This document shows positions 12,077-20,304 of a DNA stretch of 64,000 bases, piece after piece. The stretch is from Actinernus sp. WN-2022 (Eukaryota; Cnidaria; Anthozoa; Actiniaria; Actinernidae), in the NCBI GenBank assembly GCA_030867875.1, contig JAOWCC010000019.1, positions 32,965,976 to 33,029,975 on the forward strand, read 5' to 3'. The number at the start of each line of letters is the position of its first letter. Position 1 is the stretch's first letter. The translations under genes were made by a program, and so were the position numbers. Below the pieces are notes generated by a model. It searched no databases, was not told the origin of the DNA, and was given only the letters and a program-made list of their open reading frames with translations.

Positions 12077-13606
12077 AGAGCAGATTTCGTATGAGTGTGA
12101 TAAACTACGGCATGTCCTTAGCGTTTCCGTAACCGTACTGTAACTTACTGTACCATAACAGGAGCCATTACTCATAACTTTGTAATTTGATTGGATCAGC
12201 AGGACAAAAACAATGGGAAACCATTTCAAAGTCACGGCACGCCGTACAGTAACCGTGCCGTAGTCAGTGCCATAGTTTCTCCGTCATACGAAATCTGCTC
12301 TACTGTACCGTAACTCTGTAATTTGATTGGATCAGCAGGACAAAAACAATGGGAAACCATTTCAAAGTCACGGCACGCCGTACAGTAACCGTGCCGTAGT
12401 CAGTGCCATAGTTTCTCCGTCATACGAAATCTGCTCTACTGTACCGTAACTCTGTAATTTGATTGGATCAGCAGGACAAAAGTAATAGGGAACCATTTCA
12501 ATGTCACGGCATGTCATGTCATATATAGGCGAATCCTTGTTTACGTTTTTTCCTCATTAGCATACATCAAACTTCAAGCGACGTACATACAATCGTCCAT
12601 AAATCGAAAGAGATTGTCAGACTTGATAATCACCGAAAATTTGAGAATATGTTAAACATATTTTGAGGAATGAGTGTTTAAAAATCTCAAAATTTACTTC
12701 CATCCCATAAATCAATTTCTCCGTAAATATTTAACATATCAATCTCAAATGTTCTTAAAATTCTCTTTCAACTGATGTAACATGTAGTCTGTTTGAGGCA
12801 AAAATGTAAACAATGACGTCAGCAAGGATTCGCCTAGTCTGAGCAGATTTCGTATGAGTGGGACAAACTACGTCCGTAGCCTTGCCGTAACTGTACTGTA
12901 ACTGTGCTGTGCCGTATTTCTGTAATTTGATTGGTTCAGCAGGACAAAACAATAGGGAAACCATTTCAACGTCACGGCATGCCGTACAGTAACCGTGCTG
13001 TAGTCAGTTCTGTAGTCAGTCCCACTGACTCGTACGAAATCTGCTCACCGGCAGTAACCATGCCGTAGTCAATGCTGTAGTCAGTCCCACTGACTCGTAC
13101 GAAATCTGCTCACCGGCAGTAACCATGCCGTAGTCAATGCTGTAGTCAGTCCCACTCGTACGAAATCTGCTCACCGGCAGTATCCATGTCGTAGTCAATG
13201 CTGTAGTCAGTCCCACTCGTACGAAATCTGCTCACCGGCAGTAACCATGTCGTAGTCAATGCTGTAGTCAGTCCCACTCGTACGAAATCTTCTCACCGGC
13301 AGTAACCATGTCGTAGTCAATGCTGTAGTCAGTCCCACTCGTACGAAATCTGCTCACCGGCAGTAACCATGTCGTAGTCAATGCTGTAGTCAGTCCCACT
13401 CGTACGAAATCTGCTCACCGGCAGTAACCATGCCGTAGTTTGTCCCACTCATATGAAATCTGCTCTAAGTCATTTCAATGTCACGGCATGCCGTACAGTA
13501 ACCGTGCCGTAGTCAGTGCTGTAGTCAGTCCCACTGACTCGTACGAAATCTGCTCACCGGCAGTAACCATGCCGTAGTTTGTCCTACTCATAAGAGATCT
13601 GCGTGC
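12077..13606. repeat. MITE family with AGAGCAGATTTCGTATGAG termini, amplified into tandem arrays
   Basis: The founding copy is 12077-12302. It starts AGAGCAGATTTCGTATGAG, ends TCATACGAAATCTGCTCT, and has GTACAGTAACCGTGCCGTAG inside. Its right part (about 135 bp) repeats at 12303-12440 and again partly to 12510. From about 13011 to 13445 a 61-bp unit (65 bp in the first two) containing GTAGTCAGTCCCACT and CACCGGCAGTAACCATG recurs seven times; the starts are near 13012, 13077, 13142, 13203, 13264, 13325 and 13386. Solitary members lie at 48846-49040, about 50745-51015 and 45105-45195. Confidence 0.85.
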
Positions 13607-14154
13607 TCTATCCAACTAGCTTAGGGTCCAACCATTGAACTTCTTAAGAGGAGGGTTGGTTGATCTAGTGCAAGCATGAATTTTATTTTTCAACCGCGTC
13701 AAATAATGCGACGTAATTTGTTCTTCAGGTAAACGTGTCAATGACGTGTGTACACATTTGTTTCTCAGCCAACCCTTTTTGGGCCCAAAGCACATGTATG
13801 ATTTTGATTTTGATTTTTGCTTGTGTATAGGAAATTTATTTCGCAACAAACCTTAAGACAGCTTGCAGGATATTTTTTTTCTGAAAAAAGAAGTTCAATG
13901 GTTGGCCCCTTTCCCAGCCTCACGTGTGCACCAAGGAAAATTGTAGTTTCTGAAGCCTCCGGTTAAAAACCCTCCCAAAACCTTTTAAAAGTTGTTTGCG
14001 TCCAGTGCTTGTACGCCTTACTATTTTCCGCGTCTTGTACAGGCAGAGGCTTATTCGATGAGTGACATTTCAGTCCGAACTTTCTACAATGTAGCTTGCA
14101 ATTCAACCGCATCCTCAGCTCGTTCCAAGGTCAGTCCCCGAGTACTTCAGTGCG
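13607..14154. other. No gene recognised
   Basis: Contains two partly inverted copies of CCAACCATTGAACTTCTT / AAGAAGTTCAATGGTTGG (13628 and 13888), so it is probably a foldback element of about 280 bp. No coding support. Confidence 0.45.
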
Positions 14155-14330
14155 GCTGAATTCTTTTACCCTAGCTCTTGGTGAGTGAGAACCCGTCATT
14201 TACCCGTGAACTCGTCCGATGGTTAGGGTTAGTTTTGTGGTTCGGGTTAGGATGTCAGTAGAATTACGATTATTGTAATTTCAGCGGCCAATAACGATTT
14301 ACGATAATCGTAATTCTAAACCACGTTGAA
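14155..14330 (+). repeat. SINE-related repeat, uninterrupted copy (empty-site relative of the Polinton target)
   Basis: Shares CCCTAGCTC-T-GTGAGTGAGAACCCGTC, TTTACCCG-GAACTCGTCCG and ATGGTTAGGGTT with the SINE at 15960-16050. It continues through a tail of two inverted TTACGAT/ATCGTAA blocks that ends AATCGTAATTCTAAACC. This tail aligns across the Polinton insertion point when 16055-16102 is followed by 32385-32405. Reverse-orientation relatives lie at 49440-49620 and 59440-59570. Confidence 0.75.
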
Positions 14331-15409
14331 GATTTGTACCGTCCTTCCCGTGACACCCCGCGCGCTTGCTAGATTAGTACCGCGCCACCTTAGTAGCGAC
14401 TGGGAACGAGTCTGACTTAGTTCGAAACTGATTTCTTGATAAGAATATATTAGTTGTACTCAAGATTTGAAAAAAAAAAACTTTTTAACCAAGAGAACCA
14501 AAATCGTCGGACCTAATCTAGCTAGGATTGTCGCTAATCGGGCATCGAATAAATAGTCAGCCCTGGTGTTGCAACCTGAATCCTATTTGTCGGAACTGCA
14601 AGCTAGTTATAGGTAAAGACAGGAGCCCATTGTAAAGATAAAAAAAAACATTTATATTCTTATAATTATATATTTTTAAAGCAAAAACCGTATACGACAC
14701 TGAATTCTGTCCGTTGGTACAATATTATTAAAATATTAGGAGTCTAGGATTACAGCAAAACAGTCTCGCGAAGAATTATTTCTAAAGGGATGAGTTATAT
14801 GTCAGCATTAGAATGGTTAGAGCGGTTTAGATTTAACATTAAATTTGTGAACTGGTCGGTTGTAGTTTAACCGAGATTGCATTGTACGATAGCTTAGCCA
14901 CAGTGAATGATGTTAACCACAGGTAACCCAACTCTGTAGATGGCACCAACAGACGAAGTATAAGGACCGGATCACCTTGGCGGGCCGGATCTATTCAGCA
15001 AAATTGTAAAAGTAATAACGGAACGATGCAAGGCTGATTTGTACGGCATTTGTACATTTAAAATCGTTTGTATGGGATTATTTAGCTTTCAATTTTCAAC
15101 GTGAACATTGAATAAAAATCGACAAAACTTACAGGGTATTTTCTTGTGTTTCTTAGCGATATCTACCCCAATTTTCAGCAAAGCTTCTCCAGGCTTAGCT
15201 AAGAAACGCAACAAGACACCTTGTAAATTTTGAGATGTTTTATTCAAGATTTTCGTTTGAAAATGGAATGCTAAAAAATCCCATCAGGAGAATTGTACCC
15301 TATATAGCTAATTCGTCGTAATTCATCCCTTGCTAGAAGAACTACTATTAATGAGAGATCCAGAAGAGAAGGGCCTCTGGCCTCGGCCATTGAGAATCTC
15401 ACTTAGGTT
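14331..15409. other. No gene recognised
   Basis: A segment near 14780-14890 (ATGAGTTATATGTCAGCATT, then AGAATGGTTA) resembles one near 63112-63170, so it belongs to a dispersed repeat. No coding support. Confidence 0.4.
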
Positions 15410-15540
15410 CAGAATTTGAACCTCGGCTCTGATTGGATAATAGGATGTGGTCAGCCCAGCAAACACGTCAAACCGGTTTTGCTGGGCCAGTGACAGTTAC
15501 ATCCTAATGAGTATATTATCCAATCAGAGCCGAGGTTCAA
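15410..15540. repeat. Foldback repeat
   Basis: TTGAACCTCGGCTCTGATTG at 15416 is mirrored by CAATCAGAGCCGAGGTTCAA ending near 15540. Inner arms GGATGTGG.CAGCCCAGCAAA and TTTGCTGGGC..ACATCC continue the pairing. MITE-like. Confidence 0.7.
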
Positions 15541-15611
15541 AGAACTAATAAATATATATGTATATGTATAAAAAAATATAGCCCTCCCGGGCAATAAGCA
15601 TAAAATAGTAT

Positions 15612-15765
15612 TAGGGAGCAGGTCAAAACACATGCCCTAGATAGGGACCCATTTTTTTTCAACAGACACCGCTGTCAGCGCAACATATCCTCGTTCTAGA
15701 ATTACCAATAATCAGTAATTGGCTTTTGCTCTTCAATTATCAATAATCGCTAATTCTGGAACACA
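15612..15765 (+). repeat. Dispersed repeat flanking the Polinton/SINE nest, left copy
   Basis: Contains GGGAGCAGGTCAAAACACAT, then GGGACCCATTTTTT, GTCAGCGCAACATATCCTCG and ATTACCAATAATCAGTAATT. The same modules in the same relative order occur in inverted orientation to the right of the Polinton (32385-32730), although that copy has about 190 extra bases and a poly-C tract. The AATAATCAGTAATT/AATTATCAATAATCG part is shared with the SINE tail. Confidence 0.65.
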
Positions 15766-15839
15766 AATTAAACAATGACATTCTTAAAACCAGTCAAGGA
15801 TAAAGATAAACAATTGTCCAAATCCGAACGGCGGTAGAC

Positions 15840-16102
15840 GCGCTTAGTGTAGTGGTCGTGACGCCTGCACTGCCAAGCACAACACGCAAACGATTACGAG
15901 TTCAAGCCCGAGTAGGAGCGCTCAAAAAAGAAATTTTCTCTCGTTTACCTTCCCTTCTTGTTACCTGTGAACCCTAGCTCTAGTGAGTGAGAACCCGTCG
16001 TTTACCCGCGAACTCGTCCGATGGTTAGGGTTCGGTTTATGGTTCGGGTTAGGATTTGTCGTAGTATTACCAATCATCGGTATTTCAAGCGTGTTTGCCA
16101 TT
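15840..16102 (+). repeat. tRNA-derived SINE, interrupted by the Polinton
   Basis: The 5' head (about 15840-15925) is tRNA-like: CGCTTAGTGTAGTGGTCGTG resembles a Pol III A box, GAGTTCAAGCCCGAG a B box, and GCGCTT/AGGAGCGCT partly pair as an acceptor stem. The body, GTTTACC..CTTGTTACCTGTGAACCCTAG and TCGTCCGATGGTTAGGGTT, is shared with 14155-14330 and, inverted, with 49440-49620 and 59440-59570. The tail is cut by the Polinton at 16102 and resumes at 32385. Confidence 0.7.
16097..16102 (+). repeat. Polinton target site duplication, left copy
   Basis: GCCATT directly precedes the first base of the left terminal repeat and is repeated exactly at 32379-32384. A 6-bp duplication is the known hallmark of Polinton integration. 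Confidence 0.95.
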
Positions 16103-16506
16103 AGTAGTATAGAGGGTGAGGGTACCGGACCATTTTCCATCATATGGTTTCTGATCTCATACCCCCACCCTATTATTTATCGATCGTATTTTTTATTCTT
16201 CTCAAGGTCAAGGTCAAGGTCGAATTCTCCATAACCGATTTAACCAGTTCAATCTTTGGATGTCAAATTCTTGGAAATCTCCATAACTGGTTTCAATCTT
16301 TGGATGTCTAAAGGCTTGATCTATAGTGATGTGTACGTATATTTTCGAAATGTGTTTGAACCAGCCGATTGATGGTTCTTCTCTTCGTTCTTCTCATACT
16401 ATAGTATTCAACTTTTCATAGTTGCATTCTAGGCTATCCATTCTAATGGCTTCATTGCCTTGCCTGCTATCCGCTATTGCCATATATTGGCTTCTGCGAG
16501 TTTCTT
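16103..16506 (+). repeat. Polinton left terminal inverted repeat (404 bp)
   Basis: Matches the reverse complement of 31975-32378 throughout by eye. It contains three tandem AAGGTC hexamers at 16204-16221 and an internal direct repeat of CTCCATAAC plus TTTCAATCTTTGGATGTC-type sequence (16227-16264 and 16279-16308). A further shared block, AATGGATGCTGGTGC, lies just inside on the left (16512-16526) and about 60 bp further in on the right (31900-31914). The ancestral repeat was therefore probably longer, with an indel in one arm. Confidence 0.95.
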
Positions 16507-16563
16507 TATGCAATGGATGCTGGTGCATTTATAGAGATTTTATATCTAATATAGTAGTATAGG

Positions 16564-17160
16564 ATGAACTGCAATTCAGAAATCCATGATGAGATGAAAG
16601 ACTTTGGAGAGTCATGTCCTTTCTGCAATGAGCAATTGATAGATTACGTACGCGAGAAAGAGAGTGAGTCGTGTTGTGGCAATACAGATATAATTAATGA
16701 TAATGGTATGTATGTCTGTCAAAGCTGTGGTGTAGTTCATAGATATGGTGTGGCGAATGAATATATCGATTACTACGAGAATATGTATCGAATGAGACGT
16801 AAGTCTATATACCATAGGAAATACCATATTGATAATATATTCATTGCGAAATTTGATTTACGATATGGTGAGTACAATGATATTCGTCGGTTGTTCAATA
16901 AATTCGAAAGCGCTATCGATGTTATATCGAAACAGAAGAGGTATCCAATACTCGATTTCGTATTCTATAAGTTGTTTGAAATGAAGTTTCGCGAATCAGG
17001 AATCGATAACTATCGCATTCATATGCAACGGTGCATTAGATACGTATCAAAGAATACTGTTAAGCGATATGTGAGGATGTGGAAGGAGATCTGTAATATG
17101 AATGGATGGTTATACATAGAGACTCTTAATGGTGTGTTTGCAAGAAGTGAAGATAATTGA
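16564..17160 (+). CDS. Zinc-ribbon protein, VLTF3/TFIIB-like candidate transcription factor
   Basis: 198 aa. The N-terminus carries cysteine pairs C18-C21, C37-C38 and C52-C55. The stretch SCCGNTDIINDNGMYVCQSC has the spacing and glycine of a TFIIB-type zinc ribbon. The rest (about residues 75-190) is basic and helical, rich in Tyr/Arg, with YHRKYHIDNIF followed by FNKFES and a C-terminal VKRYVRMWKEICNMNG. This architecture recalls the poxvirus-type late transcription factor VLTF3 family found in many large DNA viruses and some Polintons; the assignment rests on pattern, not alignment. It is the first gene inside the left repeat, starts just after a TAATATAGTAGTATAGG tract, and converges on the minus-strand membrane gene with only 11 bp between their stops. 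It could act in switching to late genes; that is inference. Confidence 0.6.
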   Translation: MNCNSEIHDEMKDFGESCPFCNEQLIDYVREKESESCCGNTDIINDNGMYVCQSCGVVHRYGVANEYIDYYENMYRMRRKSIYHRKYHIDNIFIAKFDLRYGEYNDIRRLFNKFESAIDVISKQKRYPILDFVFYKLFEMKFRESGIDNYRIHMQRCIRYVSKNTVKRYVRMWKEICNMNGWLYIETLNGVFARSEDN

Positions 17161-17171
17161 TATGTCAATGA

Positions 17172-17666
17172 TCAACTAGTTGCGTACTTCTTGTTGTATC
17201 TCTCTCTGAATCGATCGACTAGTGGACATAGGTCTGATACGTGATCATCCAACAAGTTCAACTCTAATGTAAATTTTTCGATGTCGATTTCTTCTCCACG
17301 TAAATATGCCATGATTTTATTCAATATCTTCTGATATGAGATGTAAGCAAATTTGCTCATTTCTGTCTTCCTATTGTAGTTTTTCATTTTTAGTAGTCCT
17401 TGGAGCAATAGTCCTGATCCCGATATTGTACCAAGAATGATTGGATTGAGTGTTATAGACCCAATGATTACGCCTGTACTTGTGAGACCAATTGACGATA
17501 AGTGTAGAATTGTATTAACCTTCTTGAATCGTTTGTATGCTCGCTTGTGGCAGAAGCATTTTTTGTGGTAGTGTGCATATAGCTTCTTTAACATTTCGAC
17601 GTCTGCTTCACTCAAGTCCTTGTCTATATGATTAAAGTTGAAGATCTCAATCTTCGTTTTTGCCAT
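17172..17666 (-). CDS. Two-helix membrane protein, unknown function
   Basis: 164 aa; not recognised as a named family. The N-terminal 50 residues are charged, with a Cys/His-rich patch HKKCFCHKRAYKRFKK (36-49). Two hydrophobic segments follow (about 52-71 and 74-93, rich in Gly/Ile/Leu) with a short polar turn, suggesting a membrane hairpin. The C-terminal 70 residues are helical and charged. The ATG at 17664-17666 is preceded on the minus strand by an AT-rich ATATTAATATAACA tract. It is the last of three minus-strand genes (ATPase, 388-aa protein, this one), so it is probably expressed with the virion genes. A membrane or virion role is inference from hydrophobicity and context. Confidence 0.75.
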   Translation of the reverse strand: MAKTKIEIFNFNHIDKDLSEADVEMLKKLYAHYHKKCFCHKRAYKRFKKVNTILHLSSIGLTSTGVIIGSITLNPIILGTISGSGLLLQGLLKMKNYNRKTEMSKFAYISYQKILNKIMAYLRGEEIDIEKFTLELNLLDDHVSDLCPLVDRFRERYNKKYATS

Positions 17667-17681
17667 TGTTATATTAATATG

Positions 17682-18848
17682 TTACATAAATTGTTGGTAC
17701 ATCTGTTTGTAATCGCCATTGTTGATCAAACCATCGTTAGAAAGCTTATTGAGTATCTCGATGGCTTCGTTAGAAAGTTCGATACTATTGTTTCCAGCGT
17801 TTTTCGATGCTATTATTAACTCTAGTCTTTCGCATAGCTCATTCGGGTTGTTGTAGTACTTTATTCGACTTTTGTTACAACCACCTGATTTTTTCATTCC
17901 TAAACCGATCTTACCACTTTTGGACGTATATGTAGATATGCCTGATAGCTCAATCAGCTTGTTGAATATGGTTTGTGCACTATCAGTGTACAGTCTTCTA
18001 GGATTGTAGCGTTTAGTCAACAACTCCATAAATGAATGATCAACTTTATGGCTTAGTACCTTCTTACCACTACCATTGTAAGCCTCTAATCTCATCTCTA
18101 ATAGTTTAGCTGGATCGATATACACGTTTCCAAACGTATAGTCGGATCCTATTTTTAGACCTGTACCACTCGTTTTCTTAGTCTTGGATGACTTTGGCGT
18201 TTCTATGACGTCCTCATCTGGTACGAATACGACTTCTTTCTCTGGTGTCTTTAGTTTTTGCACTTCCTTCAAGTACTTGTTTGCTGCTAATTTTTGATTG
18301 CCTAGTATCTTTATTGTCGTGGGTGATTTAGATGATTTGATTTGCTTGTTCAGTATCGTTATGGCATTCTTTATTAAGTATTCTGAAGGTATGTCTGTTA
18401 AGCTTGGGTCGAACCCTAGTTTTTCTAGTCGTTTAGATTCTTGTGCTCCAAAAATTGGTTTTATGCCACCAACGGCTCCTTTGTCGTTCTCTTCGTCTTC
18501 ATCTTCGTCTTCCTCGTAATGCGATGGCAGTTTACCAATCCATGATTCTAAACCTTTAGTAGATCCTTGTGTTGATATGGCTTCACTTAATGTATCGATT
18601 GCTCCAGTGATGTTCTCTTGGTTTTCTTGAAGCTGTTCGATCATTTCATCCTGTTTCTTATCGGCCGCCTTCTGTGCCTTTTCGACTGAAGCTGTTACGG
18701 GTTGGTATAGCTTTTCGCCAGCTTCTCTTAATGATTGATCACCTAGCTTTTTATTGAGTAATCGTTGTTTTAGGATTTGCCTATTTTTCAAGAATTCGTT
18801 AATTAAGCTTGCTCTTTCTTCTACTGATTGAACAGTTCTGAACGACAT
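17682..18848 (-). CDS. Conserved Polinton protein with coiled coil, unknown function
   Basis: 388 aa. Residues about 10-95 are heptad-rich and very likely coiled coil (KAADKKQDEMIEQLQENQEN). A strongly acidic run YEEDEDEDEEND lies near 111-122. The C-terminal half holds the best-conserved part for invertebrate Polintons: GLKIGSDYTFGNVYIDPAKL, then DHSFMELLTKRYNPRRLYTD and a GIGMKKSGG-like glycine pair. I recognise this pattern as a recurrent uncharacterised ORF next to the ATPase in cnidarian Polintons; its function is not known to me. The start (18846-18848) directly follows TATACGT on the minus strand. The stop lies 15 bp from the start of the membrane gene. A structural or accessory virion role is plausible from its size and coiled coil. 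Confidence 0.85.
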   Translation of the reverse strand: MSFRTVQSVEERASLINEFLKNRQILKQRLLNKKLGDQSLREAGEKLYQPVTASVEKAQKAADKKQDEMIEQLQENQENITGAIDTLSEAISTQGSTKGLESWIGKLPSHYEEDEDEDEENDKGAVGGIKPIFGAQESKRLEKLGFDPSLTDIPSEYLIKNAITILNKQIKSSKSPTTIKILGNQKLAANKYLKEVQKLKTPEKEVVFVPDEDVIETPKSSKTKKTSGTGLKIGSDYTFGNVYIDPAKLLEMRLEAYNGSGKKVLSHKVDHSFMELLTKRYNPRRLYTDSAQTIFNKLIELSGISTYTSKSGKIGLGMKKSGGCNKSRIKYYNNPNELCERLELIIASKNAGNNSIELSNEAIEILNKLSNDGLINNGDYKQMYQQFM

Positions 18849-18948
18849 ACGTATACATATTAGTTATATAATCCTTTACTCTAACTTAACGTGACTTTTT
18901 GAAATCGTGCGTAAACCATGCGAAAACCATCGAAGTCTTTTTCTCTAA

Positions 18949-19635
18949 CTACGTATTAGGCACATATAAACCATCGAAGTTCTTTCTATACATCTCAGGG
19001 ATATGCTTAGAAGTCTTATCCAATACCATGAAATCGAATGGTTCTATCGTAGCTTCTCGATATATGTCTTCAAATTGTTTACGACTTATGTCTTTACAGT
19101 GATCATCAGCAATATGTCTGATGTCCTTGTTATCTAATCCACCAAACAAAACGAAGCACTTAGTATTACGTCGAATGTATTTTGGTACGTCATAATAGCT
19201 TTGACACAAGTAAATGCAGTTACAGTTCTTATTTCTAGATAGCGAAAAGTATTCCTTAACGTTGTTCATATTTTTATTGTCGATCTTAATATCATCGAAT
19301 ACGATAACCTTATTAGCGTCATCATCTAAATCTTCAACTGGTGTGATGTCTTCTGGATTGCATAATTCGACATTACACGCATCGTCGTCGTCATCTAATT
19401 CCTCGTTAATGATATCATGGAATTCTTTTATCAGTTCGTACTTATCCTGATGAGGATTCAATGTATGTATCTTACAAGAATCGTATTTCATCCATTTTAA
19501 GAGCATATTGGTAAGCAGATTCGTTTTACCTTGACCCGTACTACCAACTAGCATAAAATGGCAATCAGGAAGCAAGAAGTGATGTTTTGGTTTCTGACTT
19601 ATTTTTTCAGTATCGTCAAAGTTGATTATATTCAT
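18949..19635 (-). CDS. FtsK/HerA-type DNA-packaging ATPase (A32-like)
   Basis: 228 aa, the usual length for Polinton packaging ATPases. The Walker A motif GSTGQGKT is at residues 31-38. A hydrophobic strand plus Asp-Asp, KVIVFDD, forms Walker B at 109-115. A conserved sensor-type segment, NCIYLCQSYYDVPKYIRRN, follows. An acidic Asp/Glu stretch (about 78-106) separates the two nucleotide-binding motifs. By family it pumps viral DNA into preformed capsids. It is transcribed leftward from a 27-bp spacer shared with the rightward fibre-head gene, so the two promoters must overlap. All catalytic residues look intact. Confidence 0.93.
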   Translation of the reverse strand: MNIINFDDTEKISQKPKHHFLLPDCHFMLVGSTGQGKTNLLTNMLLKWMKYDSCKIHTLNPHQDKYELIKEFHDIINEELDDDDDACNVELCNPEDITPVEDLDDDANKVIVFDDIKIDNKNMNNVKEYFSLSRNKNCNCIYLCQSYYDVPKYIRRNTKCFVLFGGLDNKDIRHIADDHCKDISRKQFEDIYREATIEPFDFMVLDKTSKHIPEMYRKNFDGLYVPNT

Positions 19636-19662
19636 CTACTATAATGTACGTATACAATATAG
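19636..19662. promoter_or_regulatory. 27-bp bidirectional promoter region
   Basis: Only 27 bp separate the ATG of the ATPase (-) from the ATG of the fibre-head gene (+). The spacer contains the near-palindrome TGTACGTATACA and TATA-like sequence toward each gene (ATTATAGTAG leftward, ACAATATAG rightward). Both 5' leaders must be extremely short unless transcription starts inside the opposite gene. Confidence 0.6.
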
Positions 19663-20283
19663 ATGAGTTTAACGAAATTTGGAACGATTCGAACTGGAAG
19701 CCGCAATGAGTGCATGCATGAGCAAACACCAGTAAGAATAGTTAGTATTAATGCGAAAGAGATTTCACTCTTATGGCTTCAACGCGATACAGATTGGATG
19801 GATATACCCAATTACGAAATACAGCTAACACCAAAAGGTACGAATATGATGAGACTATCATGCCGCCTATACATCTCAAACAACACTGGAGGAGGTAATT
19901 TTTGGTTCCGATGGGTCCTATTAACGCCAACGCCAGTTCCAGGGCACCATTTACAAACGATTATTGGTGTAAGTAATTTACCAGATGCAGCAATTGGCTT
20001 GAGAACCAGATGTGCATTTGCATCACAACCACCAAGAGATCCAGAGACATTAGTTTGTGTTTCAGACGTCTCTTTTCATGAGAATTTTGGTAACAGCATT
20101 CTACATACGTATAAGCTACAATGTAAGATCACTGATACAGGAACGATGGTATTGAATAGGCTCTACAATGGTGCTAATGCAACATGGAATGGATACGTGA
20201 AATCGTCAATAATGGTTGAGGAAATCACAGGAGTTACTAAAAAGACTGTTCAAAATGGAATCAATGAATACGCATCGAACTAA
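19663..20283 (+). CDS. Putative fibre-head / receptor-binding protein, phage tail-fibre-like domain
   Basis: 206 aa, beta-rich, with no signal peptide or membrane segment. The order WMDIPNYEIQLTPKGTNMMR, RLYISN, WFRWVLL, then LHTYKLQCKI and GTMVLNRLY near the C-terminus, with a final VEEITG, follows a C-terminal pattern that I associate with tail-fibre and adhesin domains of marine phages. This is recognition by pattern, not by search. The gene lies between the ATPase and the collagen-like fibre, 21 bp before the latter's ATG, and starts 3 bases after ACAATATAG. A receptor-binding or fibre-tip function is inferred; a minor structural protein is the alternative. Confidence 0.55.
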   Translation: MSLTKFGTIRTGSRNECMHEQTPVRIVSINAKEISLLWLQRDTDWMDIPNYEIQLTPKGTNMMRLSCRLYISNNTGGGNFWFRWVLLTPTPVPGHHLQTIIGVSNLPDAAIGLRTRCAFASQPPRDPETLVCVSDVSFHENFGNSILHTYKLQCKITDTGTMVLNRLYNGANATWNGYVKSSIMVEEITGVTKKTVQNGINEYASN

Positions 20284-20304
20284 TGTAATCATATAATATA
20301 AGAG

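Noticed and set aside
13011..13445. CRISPR-like regular repeats (also 53161-53476)
   Set aside because: No unique spacers separate the repeats; these are contiguous tandem satellites in eukaryotic DNA.
18298..18519. Plus-strand ORF ending in poly-Ser
   Set aside because: It is the antisense of the acidic Asp/Glu run of the 388-aa Polinton protein.
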